From: Eonycteris spelaea | Taxonomy: Eukaryota; Chordata; Mammalia; Chiroptera; Pteropodidae | Length of the DNA: 64,000 nt | Direction: 5' to 3' | Assembly (NCBI GenBank): GCA_003508835.1 | Contig: PUFA01000118.1 | Coordinates: 856,001-920,000 of the forward strand | Shown here: in pieces, positions 24,601-36,740 of the stretch | Layout of the letters: every line of letters starts with the position of its first letter | Numbering within the stretch: the first letter of the stretch is position 1 | Notes under the pieces: generated by a model | Seen by the model: only the letters and a program-made list of their open reading frames with translations | The model's database searches: none | Told to the model about the DNA's origin: nothing | Program-made: the position numbers and the translations under genes

Positions 24601-25194
24601 CTACAGGCCAGAACTCGGTAGCAGGCATTGAGGAGTGGGGGAAGGTGCGGGGAAAGCCAGGATGTGGTTTCATTTTTTTTGCCCTCAAGGACAAAAACGT
24701 TTCAGACTAACATCTTTTATTCATGCAGTACTATTTCTGAAAAGCTAAAAGTAACCTGCAGGGTCTTTTCATTTTTAGAAAAGAAAATCATTTCTGCAGA
24801 ATTTTCAAAAAACTGGTAGGACTATTATAATTTTTCAACATTTGAGTTTTAAAAAATATAATTGCTGTCCATAATATACTCAATATTTCTTATTCTTCCT
24901 TAGTCTGTATGAAATTATTCAACATTCAGAATGAAAGTAATTACTATCACTGGGACTACACTTGTTAAAAAACATTCAAACATGATTTCTCCTTTATTTT
25001 AAACATTAGTAAGAGACACTTAATAGTAATGCAAAAGGAAGAAAAAGTCCGTGTTGTCACACTGCTAAAGCATTTGCTCAATTTGATTCACTGAGGGGAA
25101 AATAGGCCAGAGCCAGCGTTTCAGCATTAAGTAATAAGAAAGCATTAAGGATTAAAAAAAAAAAAAAGAAAGAAAAAAAAGGAAAAGTAACATT
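24601..25194. other. AT-rich sequence, nothing recognised
   Basis: Only an A-rich low-complexity stretch at about 25152-25190 stands out. Confidence 0.45.
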
Positions 25195-25412
25195 AATAAA
25201 GTACTTTTCACATGTCAGGATTTCTATTAATTTTTCATGCACTGTCTTCTTTGATATTTACAATATTCTGTGAGAAATGTATTTATATCCCTATTGTACA
25301 GATGAGAAAAGTGAGGTTTCAGAAGATTGCCTACCGCAAATCACACGGGTGGTAATGAGAGAGACAGATTTGAATCCAGGCTTTCTGCTTCGTTTCCCCC
25401 ATGCTCCTTTTA
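25195..25412 (-). repeat. MIR
   Basis: Antisense MIR from 'ttaataaagtacttttcaca' through 'attgtacagatgagaaaagt', 'gcaaatcacacgggtggtaa' and 'gatttgaatccaggctttct'. Overlapping open frames on both strands in 25277-25567 are an accident of this repeat and its flank. Confidence 0.88.
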
Positions 25413-26319
25413 AAGACCGCATTTGGCTTAGTCCCCAGATGCAGTCTGGTGTGACTCTTGAGTACATGATGGCTGCCCTCCAGGTCAGCATTGAGACCCT
25501 CATGTTCGGATTCCCTCCAGTACCTCCTTCTGCTCTGCAAACACGAGTGTTTCAGGGCCGTAAGTAAAGCTCATAGTGATATGTGGATGGAACGGCTTGG
25601 AGACTGGCTATGATTCTGAATATTCCCTTGTATTTGTGCTATCAAATCAGAACATTCAACTGCCTACTTAGGGTTTCAGAAAGAAAACCAAGGAATTTTT
25701 CTCATCTTTTGAACTTTTCCACTGGATCTCAGTAAAGGTCATTTCAAGATGTGACCTGCAGATAAACAGGACAAACTGAAAGAACATCCCCAAGCCCTTT
25801 CTCTTGTCTCATAAGGTAGATAGTGCCTGTGGGTATTAAGAACTGCATGTGCGTGAAAGATGCCGCCTTTCTCGACTGGGCCTTATGACCACGGCCATCT
25901 GAAAAAGTTCATGAATTCAGAGCTCCTGGGAATTTTGTTGTGTTTCATGTGGCCAAGGGAGTTTGGTACCTTGGAGAAAGAGCTTAGGACATTTTGAACA
26001 TGAGAAACTGGAGAGACCGATGGCAAAGGAAGGAGTAAGTGGCATAGTCATTACAACTTCAGAAACAAAGGATCACCCAGATTAATCTGAGATGCTCTAG
26101 CAGTTCTTTCTAAAGGGAACTTCTACTTAAGATAAGACATTCAGGATATATATGTATATATATTTAATATACACATACCTTCCCTCGGGACATTTGCTTT
26201 GAAAGTTGGGGCTCTGATGGTCAGTCTACCATAGTTTAGATACTGGGGTCTCTTTTCTAATTAAAAAATGGAAATGTATAAAGATCAAGCAAATAAACAT
26301 TACCTCCTAGTTACCTATT
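25413..26319. other. Single-copy-looking sequence, nothing recognised
   Basis: A short TA-rich patch lies at 26146-26172. No gene signal. Confidence 0.45.
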
Positions 26320-26452
26320 CTTTCTAAGTATCAGTTTCATCTGTAAAATTGAAACAATACCTTATACTTGTTTTTTACATTTAAATTTTAAAAATCCATT
26401 TGTAAAGTGCTTAGCCCATTGCCTATTGCTTAGCACATGGGAAACATACATA
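26320..26452 (+). repeat. MIR 3' half
   Basis: 'aagtatcagtttcatctgta', 'aaattgaaacaatacctta' and 'tgtaaagtgcttagcccatt' are sense MIR. Confidence 0.8.
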
Positions 26453-26951
26453 AAAAATAGAGTCATCATTAATGATATTATATTGTGGCCATTAAATAAT
26501 AGATACATCTTGACCTCTTTAGTAAATGAGATCCAACCTTGAAACTAGAGTAACTGTGCCCTGGTGTCCCCTGTGCCTTTGGGATCTAGGCTCAGAAACT
26601 CTGCAGTTCGAGGCTGTGTCCATTGTGATTCTTCTGGCAGCTAACATCCCGTGGCTGGGGCCCAAAGCACAGGAGTTAGTAGAATTTTATGACAAGTCTA
26701 GGGCATCCTTTTTGGTATTCATATATGGATGTTCTTAGGCTAGCTTTAACATCTTTTATTTTGACTATTTTTCTCTTTTTAAGTAAAGTTATCCACTATT
26801 ATAGAACAGATTGGAAAAATTTGATTATCATACAATCTTCAGCGTTAAAATAGCCTTTCTTTTTATGCATGATATCATCCTCAGGGAATAGAACTGATTC
26901 CAAATGTTGGGCTTGCATTTGCTTTTCTCACACTGTGTCAACTTAATCATG

Positions 26952-26953
<2 letters not shown>
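26453..26953. other. Nothing recognised
   Basis: A 70-codon plus frame at 26526-26738 has no motif. Confidence 0.45.
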
Positions 26954-27001
<48 letters not shown>

Positions 27002-27003
27002 CA
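26954..27003. repeat. (AC)25 microsatellite
   Basis: Uninterrupted AC tract ending in 'acaaaacc'. Confidence 0.98.
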
Positions 27004-28267
27004 AAACCTCCCTTGTCTCAGGGAGTAGCAGATGCCAATTATAAGTGTTTACCTCCTTTTAACCATGATCTAGGAGAGTAATTTTGCTACTTTATCATAG
27101 CTCTATTGCAAGAAATAGGAATTCATGCATGCAAACATTGTTTAAGAATATTGGGCAGCTCTAGCTGCATTTTTTATAAACATGAAACATTTGGCTTTGT
27201 ACCTGGTAGTGTGAAGAATAATAACACATCCAGCTCTGAACCTTAGCAGACATCCAGATTACTTTATTAATACAATGATTTCAATAATTCCAGGCACTTT
27301 TGAGGCACCTGGATTTTCATAAGTGGTTCAGACTTCACTGATAGCATTTTATTCGTATGATTTTCAGAAGTTAGAGCTCATTGAGCTAGATAGGTTTCTA
27401 AAAGCATATGGGAAATAAAGGCAAGTAAAATCTTAGAAACCAAATCTGTTAGTGCTTTATTTCACTGTTGCTACTCTTTTAAGAGGCGTGTCAAATCTTG
27501 GGAGCTTGTGATGGCTGCCATAAAACCCAAGACTTCCCTTTGGAACACATCACTGACTCAATTTCTGTTGGTTTCCCATCATCTTCTTGATATCTGGCTC
27601 AATTTCTGTTGGTTTCCCATCATCTTCTTGAGCTTAATGGATAAATTGATTGATCCAGATCAGTCTTTCAGATTTTTCCAAGTAGCTCATAATTATATCT
27701 AACATTTATGTTTTCTAAGTATCTCTTAGAAATCTCTTATCTACTTTCCATCTTGCCCAGGCACTCTATTGTTCAAAAGAAATTGGATGAGAGAAGATGA
27801 CTTGGCTTTTAGCACAAAAGACACTAGAGAGCTCTTGGAAAGTTCATTTGTGCACTTGTATCTTTTGACACTCACTCAGTAGGTGAACTTACACAGAGGA
27901 GAGCCGTGTCTAATAGGACTGTCTGATTCTATTTATTTCTTGTTATCATCTTGCAAGGCTGTTTTTGGCATGCAGTTATTTTAGTTGCCAGTCTCCAAAA
28001 AACTGGGTAACACTGTGTGGACCATTTCAAGTTTCCCCTAAACACCTAAATACTGACATTTTCTACGCAGCAATTTGAGTTTTTGCTTTTGAGAACAACT
28101 AGGATGCCCCTCTTCTAATCAGTAGTTTAAATATCTTTAGGTTTTACTAGGTTTTATTCTTAAATGTTAATTCAAAATTTTTTTGGTTCTATTTAGTTTT
28201 ATTACTATTTATGCAATTTGACTCCTCTGCCAAAAAATGAATTTTGCACAGTTTAATTAACGTCTTA
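27004..28267. other. Single-copy-looking sequence with a short duplication
   Basis: Nothing is recognised except the exact 34-bp direct repeat at 27557-27631, annotated separately. Confidence 0.45.
27557..27631. repeat. Exact 34-bp direct repeat, period 41
   Basis: 27557-27590 and 27598-27631 are identical (both begin 'ctcaatttctgttggtttcc') and are separated by 7 nt. Identity suggests a recent replication-slippage event, or an assembly artefact. Confidence 0.96.
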
Positions 28268-28306
28268 GTGTGTGTATGTGTGTTTGTGTGTGTGTGTGTG
28301 TGTGTA
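28268..28306. repeat. (GT)n microsatellite, interrupted
   Basis: TG-rich run with two interruptions (tgtatg, gtttg) and a purer 3' part. Confidence 0.93.
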
Positions 28307-28644
28307 TAAGCCAAATGATAGCAGTTTTATGTGTATTTTTGGCTGAGAACTAGGAAACAGAAACTGTCTAAGGATTCTAGACTGTTTTCTAGAACCCCAA
28401 AATACTCCTCTTAAAATAGTTTTCTGGAAGCTTTTTGGTCTTGTACTTTTATTGATAAAATATTTAATCGCACCCCTAGTAAATGTTTACATACTCATCA
28501 TCTGTTTCCAAGTTGGCTTAGAAAGGTTGAAACGCCCTTGCCAGGGCCTGCGTCTGCTCTGACCACCTTGTTCAATGAGTGAATGCATGCATCTGCCACG
28601 GAAGTATCAGATCTTTTCTATTATAAATCACAGACAAGAGTTGA

Positions 28645-28764
28645 AAAGATGAAGTATCCACGTGAGATGCCACCTCATACGCATTAGGATGGCTACTATA
28701 AAAAAAGAAAGAAAGAAAGAAAGAAGAAAGAAAGAAAAAAAAAGAAAGAAAAGAAAGAAAGAAA

Positions 28765-28796
<32 letters not shown>

Positions 28797-29472
28797 AAAT
28801 AACAAGCTTCGGTGAGGATGTGGAGAAATTGGAACCTTTGTGCACTGTTGGTGCACATATAAAACGGTGCAGCCTCTTTGGAAAACAGTGTGGAGGGTTC
28901 TCGAAAATTAAAAATAGCTTGACCATTGATTCAGTAATTTCGTGTCTGGGCGCACATTCAAAAGGATTGAAAGCAGGACTCAGATATCTGTACACCCATG
29001 TTCATAGCAGCATTATTCACAATAGCCAAGAGGTGAAACCAGTGCAAGTGTCCAATAATGAATAAATAGATAAATAAAATGTGGCGTACGCATCAATGTA
29101 ATATTATTCAGCCTTTTAAAGGAAGAAAATTCTGACACAGGCCATGACATGGATGAACCTGGAGGACAGTATATGTTAAATGTCACAAAAAGACAAATAT
29201 CGTGTGATTCCACTTATGTGAGGTACCTGGGGTAATCAAATTCATAGAAACAGAAAGCAAAAATGTGGCTGCCAGGAGCTGGGAGGAAGGTGTGAATGGG
29301 GAGCTGTTGTTTAACAGATCTAGAGTTTCGGTTTTCTAAGATGAAAAAGTTCTGAAGATTGTTTGCACAACAATTTGAATATATGTAATAGTACTGAACT
29401 GTATACTTAAAAATGATTAAGATGATAATTTTCATGTCATGTACATTTTGCCATAATTAAGAAAAAAAAAGA
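28645..29472 (+). mobile_element. L1 3' end with poly(A), split by AAAG tract
   Basis: Sense L1: 'gagatgccacctcatacgca', 'aggatggctactata', [AAAG tract], 'ggtgaggatgtggagaaatt', 'catagcagcattattcacaa', 'tgacatggatgaacctggag', ending 'cattttgccataattaagaa' and an A run. It has a complete 3' end. The family is probably L1MA/MB-like (inference). Open frames on both strands over 28572-29435 are L1 debris. Confidence 0.93.
28700..28799. repeat. (AAAG)n purine tract inside L1
   Basis: About 100 nt of A/G only, dominated by AAAG units. It sits where L1 normally reads 'ctatcaaaaaaacagaaaat', so it grew within the element after insertion. Confidence 0.96.
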
Positions 29473-29539
29473 TGAATTAAAGGATAAAAGTGAATTCTTG
29501 ATATTTTTTTTCCTGCCTCCTGTGGATCATTTTCACTTA

Positions 29540-29990
29540 CCTCATTCTGGAGACTGTTTTAAAGTGTGTCAACAGGTCCGCACCCTCCAGCTCTCCCTTC
29601 AGGAAGGGACTCACTCCCCTAGCAGCAGGAAGTGTGCTCATTAGACGGTACAGCTGTCAGCCCCCCTGGGACTCACTGAGCTTCAGAGAGCCACATTGCT
29701 GAGGTGACATCCTTCCTGGGGCAGCCTGCATCAGTGACTGAACATAATGAGGGATGAAAGCCCCTTTCAGCCTTGTGTGAAACACTCAGGTGGTCAACCC
29801 TCGACCCAGACTTTCCCACAGGGGTGGCTGAGGCGTTGACCCTCCTTCAACGTGGTTTTACTTCTTTCTCTGCCCAAATCTCCTTCCACCTCCTTCCTTT
29901 TGCAAGTGTGGATTCTTAATAAAAATTTTGCACCTAAATTCCACCCAGTGTCTGATTCTGAAAAAATGAACTTGCAACACAGATCAAGAT
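29540..29990 (+). repeat. Possible LTR-like repeat with AATAAA, unnamed
   Basis: More GC-rich than its surroundings, with 'acttcctcacccctagcagc'-like C-rich text and an end 'cttaataaaaattttgcacc...cccagtgtctgattctga' that recalls the R/U5 end of some old mammalian LTRs. I cannot name the family. Confidence 0.38.
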
Positions 29991-30939
29991 ACTATCAAGA
30001 TTAATGTAACCAGATTATTTAATTTCTAAACCAGAGTGAACTAATTTTTAAGTTACTTAGTGAAATGATGCAAGACATTACATTTGAAGAATAAAACAAG
30101 TTAAAGTCCCGAGTAGGCAAATTAGGCCTTTTCTGGTTAAGAAACAGACACATACAAGAACCCAGCTAACATTAAAAATTATGCCACAAAATGAATAGAA
30201 ACTTTGTCTCTGTAAAAATTGTGGTAATTTATAATTCAGGCAAAGCTATTTTATATAAAGCAGGTATGACCACACACATTAATATTTGTATGCTTCCCCC
30301 TGGAGCAGCCTCCTACATTGTAAATGTAGACAGTGATGGATGGGCCTGAGAGAAGAAGAGTTATGCAGAAATATTCTAAGATAATAAATAGGTTAATCCA
30401 TCATGAGACCAGTTCACAGTTATGGAGAAGGTAGGATAAAATGTGCTGAAAGGCTAAAATAAGGGCTATCAAGTAGCTAAAACCTTTTAAATAGAGTTAT
30501 TCCCTTTTGAGTAGTTGTAGTCATATCTCTGGTTCTTATACCTGCCTCTGTGAAAGCCCCTGACACCTTGGAATTTCTGTGAGGAATTTCACACATCTGA
30601 GGAATCTTTCCAAACATTTTAGTCTCTGGTAATGTGTTTTGTGCTCATGTATTCTCAAGCCATGCATTTACGTTAAAGAATTTATAATATAACTTAATGT
30701 CTATGTAATTTTGGCTTTAATTACCTGGATGTTATAGAACCTCCTACATGTAGAACATTCTTAAACATAAGTATATTTAAAACCCTCCAAACCATCAGAA
30801 GTCAATTGTTTGTGATCGTGAAAGAAATGATGTAGAAATGTGACATCATTTGTAACACTAAATTAATTAAATTTCTACTTGGCTATTAAATGAAGTAAAA
30901 AATAAATCTTCCAGGTTTTTTTTTTCTAAACTGTGATAA
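29991..30939. other. AT-rich sequence, nothing recognised
   Basis: No gene or named repeat. Confidence 0.45.
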
Positions 30940-31160
30940 TGATAGCTAATATTTATTGAACACATGCAATGTGCTATGCGTGCTTTACTAGGATTATCTC
31001 AGTGTTTCTTCAAAACAACCTGCAGAGAAGGAATTATTATAATAACCGTTTTACAATAAGGAAATTCACAGCTAAGAGGATTTAAACAACTTGCTAAAGT
31101 TATGTGGGGAGGAAGTGAAAGAAACAGGAGGGAACCCGAGTGACTGTCTCCAGAACTGGA
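30940..31160 (-). repeat. MIR
   Basis: Antisense MIR: 'gctaatatttattgaacaca', 'caatgtgctatgcgtgcttt', 'ataaccgttttacaataagg', 'acaacttgctaaagttatgt'. Confidence 0.87.
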
Positions 31161-31600
31161 GTTTGTACAAATGTGAATGTAACCAGCTCATTCATCAATT
31201 AACTGTTTAATTGATGGCTTACTTTGTATGAACTGGTGGTTTAATTAAATGTTCTGAATCACCAAATTATATTACTTTCGACTGACAGACTTTAGTGAGA
31301 AAGTGACAAGACACTTCAATTAGCTTAAGATTTTTTTTCCTATTAAAATAGATATTTTGTAGTCTTATTTAAGAAAGAAAAATATCCAGACCAGTGATAA
31401 TGACTAGTTTGTTGGATGAGTCACCTAAAGTAAGAGGAGAGAACAGTGGGGCACAAATGACTGATAATCTAATCTTATTTACTAGGGAGATAATTATTCT
31501 AATTTCCTAAAATTTGCAATTTACCCAACTCTAAGTCTCATCACCTGAGTCATCATGGAACAAAGAAATGGCAAACACAGCCCAGCTTGCCTGTTCTGAT

Positions 31601-31761
31601 GCTGTGCCTGTGACAGACAGTACTAATAGATCACAGCGCCCATGGAGCCCCAACGTGGTCAAGAATCCATTTCAGATTGTCCTAGTGCTGTGCCTGTGGC
31701 AGACAGTACTAATAGATCACAGCACCCATGGAGCCCCAGCGTGGTCAAGAATCCATTTCAG
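31601..31761. repeat. 75-bp near-identical tandem duplication, period 86
   Basis: 31601-31675 and 31687-31761 differ at about three positions. Both start 'gctgtgcctgtg' and end 'gaatccatttcag', with an 11-nt spacer. A 78-codon plus-strand frame (31568-31804) runs through both copies, but because 86 is not a multiple of 3 the copies are read in different frames, which argues against a protein repeat. Confidence 0.95.
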
Positions 31762-32829
31762 CAGAGTCCACAGGCAACCATTTCCAAATGACGGGAGTAA
31801 ATAAAAGTTGGGAGTAAGACTTTCTTTAGTCATCTAGCACGTGGGGGCCAGAGGAAGGGAGTTTGAGGTATAATCCGTGATTTTTTTCAATGCCTCCGAA
31901 CAGCCCCAGTTTCTCTTCATTTCCTAATCAGGGTTGTGACGTTAGGGAAGAGAGGTTTCAGGACAAGAGCCATTCTCTCCCCTTCTCTTGAGTTCTTATT
32001 AGGTAACTGGACAGTTAAAATGATAATACCACCTCACTTAGGTTGATAAGAGCTTAAATATTGGTTTTTGGGCTAATAAATTTGCAATATTAAAGGATCT
32101 TCCCCCCTCACCCCCACCCCCTTTCAGATTTCATAGACAAATCTGGGCCAGACATGTGTTAGGTAATTTCAGAATCGCTGGCTCTTGGAAACACACTACT
32201 TGTGATTTGGGTTACTTCACAGAACTCAACAGGCTGAAGGGACAGTTATTTTGAGATCAATTTTTGGCAAACCTCAGATAACAGCTCATCCGAGGTCTCT
32301 TTGCTTATGGGTAGGAATGAACTGTAGCTTACAACTAAATAGAAATAAATGTTCTCAGCAGGGAAGAGTCATTACCAATTTAATGAACCAGAGTTCTGGT
32401 TATAGCTCTGTGAAGGATCATAATGTGTAAATTTAAATAAAACACTGTGGCTTTGGTTTTAAGTGTTAATATGTGAAATATTACTCTCTTTCTAACATTA
32501 AAAGTAAAACGTGTAAAATTTGAATGTGTTTAGTAAGTTCACTAACAGGCAATACACAGTGAAAGACCCCCAAACAAATGCAAATAGGACTCTAAAGAAT
32601 AACATTGCGGATCTGGGTCCACATTGGTCAGTTATGTTCCATCTTTTAGAAGGCCGATGCTTTAAATAACAAAGTGCATTTAAACATACATGTATACACA
32701 CTTGAATATGACATATCTTTTCTTTAAGCTGTAAACCAAAGCAATGAAAATGTCTTTTGAGATTTATTGGAAGGTCTCTTCCTATTCCTAGATTTCTTTC
32801 TAGAGGACTCTATGACTTGCCTCATCAGT
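31762..32829. other. Single-copy-looking sequence, nothing recognised
   Basis: A C-rich patch lies near 32101-32123. No gene signal. Confidence 0.45.
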
Positions 32830-32980
32830 TCTCATTTATGTTTCTGGCATTTTCCATTGCCTGAACACTTCTAGCATGTGGGAAAATGCTGGTCCTGTGC
32901 AACATGTCTTCCCAATGCCTCATTCCATGCCAGGTCCCTACTTGGTGCTCAAAAACTGTTTCTTGAATTAATGAATGACT
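32830..32980 (+). repeat. L2 3' end fragment, weak
   Basis: 'cattccatgccaggtcccta' then 'cttggtgctcaaaaactgtt' and 'tcttgaattaatgaatga' resemble the L2 terminus. Confidence 0.55.
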
Positions 32981-33639
32981 TTTTCAAAAGTACAACAATT
33001 GGACAAGAGCTCTTGGATTAGGACAGCTTTTCTCATAATTACTGAGTTTAAGCTCCTGAACAACCAGTTAGTTAATTTTTTTTAATTAATAAATTCAATT
33101 AGCTGATTTTGAGGGGAGTTCTACTCTAGATAAACTGAGCCAGCTGTCTTTGAGATTTTCTAGGTGGTCCATAGACAAAAACAACTTAAGGGAAGCAATT
33201 TTCAGATCTTCGATTTCCACATCTACTCTTTTCTAAAAAATTTCCTGAGAACACATATACAAACCACCTCCACTGTCATTATCATGTTTCTTCTATCTTA
33301 CAAAAGAAAGCACTTTTCTCACTCAGTATGGATTTTACTGTGGTGTGTCGCCTGGGTGGAAAAAGTCAGGTGACCATAAAAAGCTACCATCCAAATGAGC
33401 ATTCCTGAGTGAGAATAAGCTCTATAAATAATTAACTTGGGACAATATAATATTGACAAAGGTGTTTTGAAGATAACACTGTAAAGATTCTCCTCTCTCT
33501 TTCTGAGCATTACTGCTTTTCAAAAAGGTTGTCACTTAATGAAAGAGTAGCAGATAGATTAAATGTTAAATGTTGGTAAGTTTACTAAGGTGTTCTTCTC
33601 AGATGTTGTCTTAAACTTTGTTTTTTAAAAAAGATCTTA
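32981..33639. other. AT-rich sequence, nothing recognised
   Basis: Short frames on both strands at 33164-33510 have no motif. Confidence 0.45.
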
Positions 33640-34120
33640 TGGAGTTGTCAGCGGATAGACCAAAAGGATGTATGAAATGTTATACAGCAGCATATTCATA
33701 ATTGCCCAAATAGTAATTAACCCAAATTTCCCTCAGCTGTAGAATGGATAAATTGTGATATAGTCATACAATGGGATCCTACATAGCAATAAAAAGAACA
33801 AACTATCACTATGTACAACAATGTAGCTGACTTTTACAGACACAATTTTAACAAGTATATACTTCACGACTTCATTTCAATGAAGTTCATCAACAATAAA
33901 ACTGATTCGTGATGTGAGAGGTTAAAATAATTCTGCCTTTGGGTAATTATAATGTAGGAGGGGGCATGAGGCAGACCTCAGGAGAGATGGAAATGTTCTA
34001 TGTCTTAATCTGGTTAGTGGTTACATGGGTTTATCTAAATTTAAAATCTCATTGAGCTGTACAGTTAAGATTTGTAAACTTTATTGAAGTTATGCATTAA
34101 TAACAAAGAAAAAGAAATTG
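33640..34120 (+). mobile_element. Old L1 3' end
   Basis: Sense L1M passage: 'agcagcatattcataattgc', 'tagaatggataaattgtgat', 'caatgggatcctacatagca', 'gaaatgttctatgtcttaat', 'cattgagctgtacagttaag', followed by an A-rich end. Confidence 0.85.
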
Positions 34121-34139
34121 ATTTATTCGATCAATGAAA

Positions 34140-34212
34140 ATTTTCTAGTACACAGGTCTAGGTGCTGGTATACAATAATGAACAAGATCTCAAGAAGCTT
34201 ATAGGTAGGGTA
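34140..34212 (-). repeat. L2 3' end fragment
   Basis: 'acaggtctaggtgctggtat' then 'acaataatgaacaagatctc' is antisense L2. Confidence 0.6.
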
Positions 34213-34294
34213 ACCATTTCCTAATTAAGTCCTTGTTTGCCATAGTTATTAACACCATTTACATTCCCCCAAATGTCCTGGATTGGGTGATAAA

Positions 34295-34790
34295 TTACGC
34301 TATTACTCTCTGTTCCAGTTATCTATCATTATGTAACAAATCAGCCCCAATGCTTAGTGGCTTAAAAAAACAATAATTTTAACATGGTTCACAATATTGT
34401 GGGTAAGGAATTCATGTAGGGCTGAGCTGGGCAATTTTTCTACCTCTATTGGCCTTAATACAGCCACTTGGTGGTACTCGACAGGCAGATTGGCTGGTCT
34501 GTAGGGCTCAAGATGACTCATTCACCTGGCACTTTGCTAAGACAGCTGGAAGACTGGGATCAGCTGGGACTACTGATTGGGGTACCTCCACGTGGTTGGT
34601 TTCTCTAGATGGTGGTCTCAGGGTAGTCAGATCTCTAATGTGATGTCTGGCCAGGTGGAACTTATGTGGACTTTTATGAGTTTGCCTTGAAAGTCACATA
34701 GCACCTCTTCTGTCTCATTATGCCCACATTCAAGAGGCAGGGACATGGATCCCATCTCTTGTGGGAGGAATGCCAAAGAATTTTCAGCCT
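34295..34790 (-). mobile_element. Old LTR-like repeat, antisense (MLT1-like?)
   Basis: The plus strand begins 'ccagttatctatcattatgt', 'aacaaatcagccccaatgct', 'tagtggcttaaaaaaacaat', the antisense of a MaLR-type 3' end. It continues through 'gggctgagctgggcaatttt' and a GC-richer middle. Family uncertain. Confidence 0.5.
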
Positions 34791-35399
34791 TTTTTTTTTA
34801 AACCACAATGTTCTACTTATAGACCAGATGCAAAAAGACTTTGACCAAGTCTATGTTCTCAGTATCTTTTGCATTCTTCTCCTTTTCATCTTTAGTTTGA
34901 CTTTATTAGCTTGGATTCTCACAATCTCTCATCTGTACTATTAGATGAAACTCTTAATTGATCTGTTCTTAGTTTCTTTCTCCTTAATTTTATCTTACCG
35001 GATGCTAACTAATGCTCCACCCTGTATCTGTCAAGCTTTTCTTAAAAATGTGTTTTTTAAAACAAACAAAAAACAAATAACAAATCCCTCTCCATTTACT
35101 CACTAAAATCTAAACTTATTTGCCTGTCCTTCAAAGCCCTTTATCAACTGAGGCTAACCTAATTTTCTAAACATATCTTCCATGGCCTCTTTTGTGTACT
35201 TTAATGTTTAGCCAGATATTGTTTTTTAAAGTTTCCTCTCTAGCACCCACCTTTCTAAGCCTCAGTGCATGAACTCTCAGAGTTCTTCTCTCTGAAATGT
35301 ATCTTCTCAGTGGCCTTCCACATCCTTCCTTCTCCCTACCCATCCTGAATCTAACAGTTCTGTAAAGTTCTGATGAAATGATGCATCCTTCAGGGTGCT
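34791..35399. other. Nothing recognised
   Basis: T-rich; a 74-codon plus frame (34720-34944) is hydrophobic but has no motif and starts in the repeat. Confidence 0.4.
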
Positions 35400-35522
35400 C
35401 ATTTGTTCATTCAACAAATATTTATGACAGGGCTTATATGCCAGACTCTGTTTTAGGCCCTGGGAGCACAGAGGTGACAGACAGATAAGGTCCCCATCTT
35501 CAGAGAGTTTACAAATCCCTAC
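35400..35522 (-). repeat. L2 3' end fragment
   Basis: Antisense L2 terminus, well preserved: 'ttcattcaacaaatatttat', 'atgccagactctgttttagg', 'ccctgggagcacagaggtga', 'ggtccccatcttcagagagt'. Confidence 0.85.
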
Positions 35523-35594
35523 TAGATAGTCTTCTTGTCCCTTAATGTCTCATGAAAATTTACCTTTTTTTTTTTTTTTCTTGTGCTGCTTTTA

Positions 35595-35800
35595 GAGGTT
35601 GTGTAAGTGGAGAAGCTAAACACTAAGGTCCTGAAACTGTGTGACCTTGAGAAAGTTTCTGACCTTCTTTGGGCCTCAATTTCTGTAAAGTAGAATAATA
35701 TAGTACCTATCATTTAGTTGTAGTAAACATTAAACATGTTATAAAAAACTTAGAGTTTGGTAAATAGTAAACACTAAATAAGCTTTAGTAGTTATTATCA
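35595..35800 (+). repeat. MIR
   Basis: Sense MIR: 'ctgtgtgaccttgagaaagt', 'tctttgggcctcaatttctg', 'aaagtagaataatatagtac'. Preceded by a poly(T) run at about 35565-35579. Confidence 0.85.
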
Positions 35801-35909
35801 TTGTTATCACCATCATCATTCTTAGTTGTATATATTTTTCTTTCTCTCCTAGCTCTCCTATTAAGATATAAACTTACTTATTTGGAGCTGAGTTATACAT
35901 CTTGTGTAT

Positions 35910-36135
35910 TTATGGTGTTTTTGAAAGAGTGTGAGCTTTTAAGTCAAGCGAAGATGTTTGAGTCCAGCTCTGCATCTCATTAACTATAAGTGCCGACCTT
36001 TTTGTATCTTATATTTTCATATTTAAATTCTGAATGATAATACCTAAGACACAGAGTCATCATAGGGATTTAATGAGGTGATATTTGTAAATTGGCCAGC
36101 TTAGTGTCTGATACATAGAATGTGCCTCCGAAATG
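35910..36135 (+). repeat. MIR, near full length
   Basis: Sense MIR from 'gaaagagtgtgagcttttaa' through 'gtttgagtccagctctgcat', 'gaatgataatacctaagaca' and 'gtgtctgatacatagaatgt'. It lies 110 bp after another MIR in the same orientation. Confidence 0.87.
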
Positions 36136-36172
36136 ACGATGATGATAATGATGATGAGCATAATGATGATGA
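36136..36172. repeat. (GAT)n-type short repeat
   Basis: GATGAT/AATGAT units follow the MIR 3' end directly, where MIR tails often carry small simple repeats. Confidence 0.85.
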
Positions 36173-36229
36173 TACAATTATAACTCTGACAATTCCTAGA
36201 ACCTCCTCTACTTATTATGGTACATAACT

Positions 36230-36740
36230 TAGTAAGTATCCTTTTGGATATTCTAATGCCTTTATAAACATCATTTTCTCTAATTAGGATTATACTATGT
36301 TTAATTAATCTCCTATCATTTACTGTAAAGAGTAGATATCTTTAAATTTCAACAATTATAGATTTGTTTCATCTTTTAAAGTGATTATATGGTGTTCCTT
36401 TATATACATGTGCCATAATTTATTTAATCAGTCCTTTTCAATGAATATTCAAGTGTTTCCATTTTTTCCTATTATATACCACGCTATAATCAAATGGATT
36501 ATATACACATGTTTACACCCTGTCTTATTATTTCTTTAAGACAAATGATTAGAAGTAAATTACTTGGATGAAGAAAAGATACTTACAGATTTTATGGATT
36601 CTGACAGATTGCCCACCTGGCTGGTCCTATATATCGTTACCTTTACCAATGGGGACCATCCCTCTTTTAAACATCTTTGCCAGCACTAGACTTCATCAAG
36701 CCTTATATGTTTTTCATCTATCCTTCTCAACCCTTAAATA
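36230..36740 (-). mobile_element. Old L1 fragment
   Basis: Antisense old L1: 'tacatgtgccataatttatt', 'caagtgtttccattttttcc', 'gattagaagtaaattacttg', ending in 'catctttgccagcactag'. Strongly diverged. Plus frames at 36568-36910 are not genes. Confidence 0.7.

Noticed and set aside
25277..25567. Three overlapping frames on both strands that look like a conserved coding block
   Set aside because: The segment is an antisense MIR and its flank.
36120..36175. Possible CRISPR-like or satellite array
   Set aside because: Only short GAT/AAT simple repeats following a MIR tail; no direct repeats with unique spacers occur anywhere in the window.
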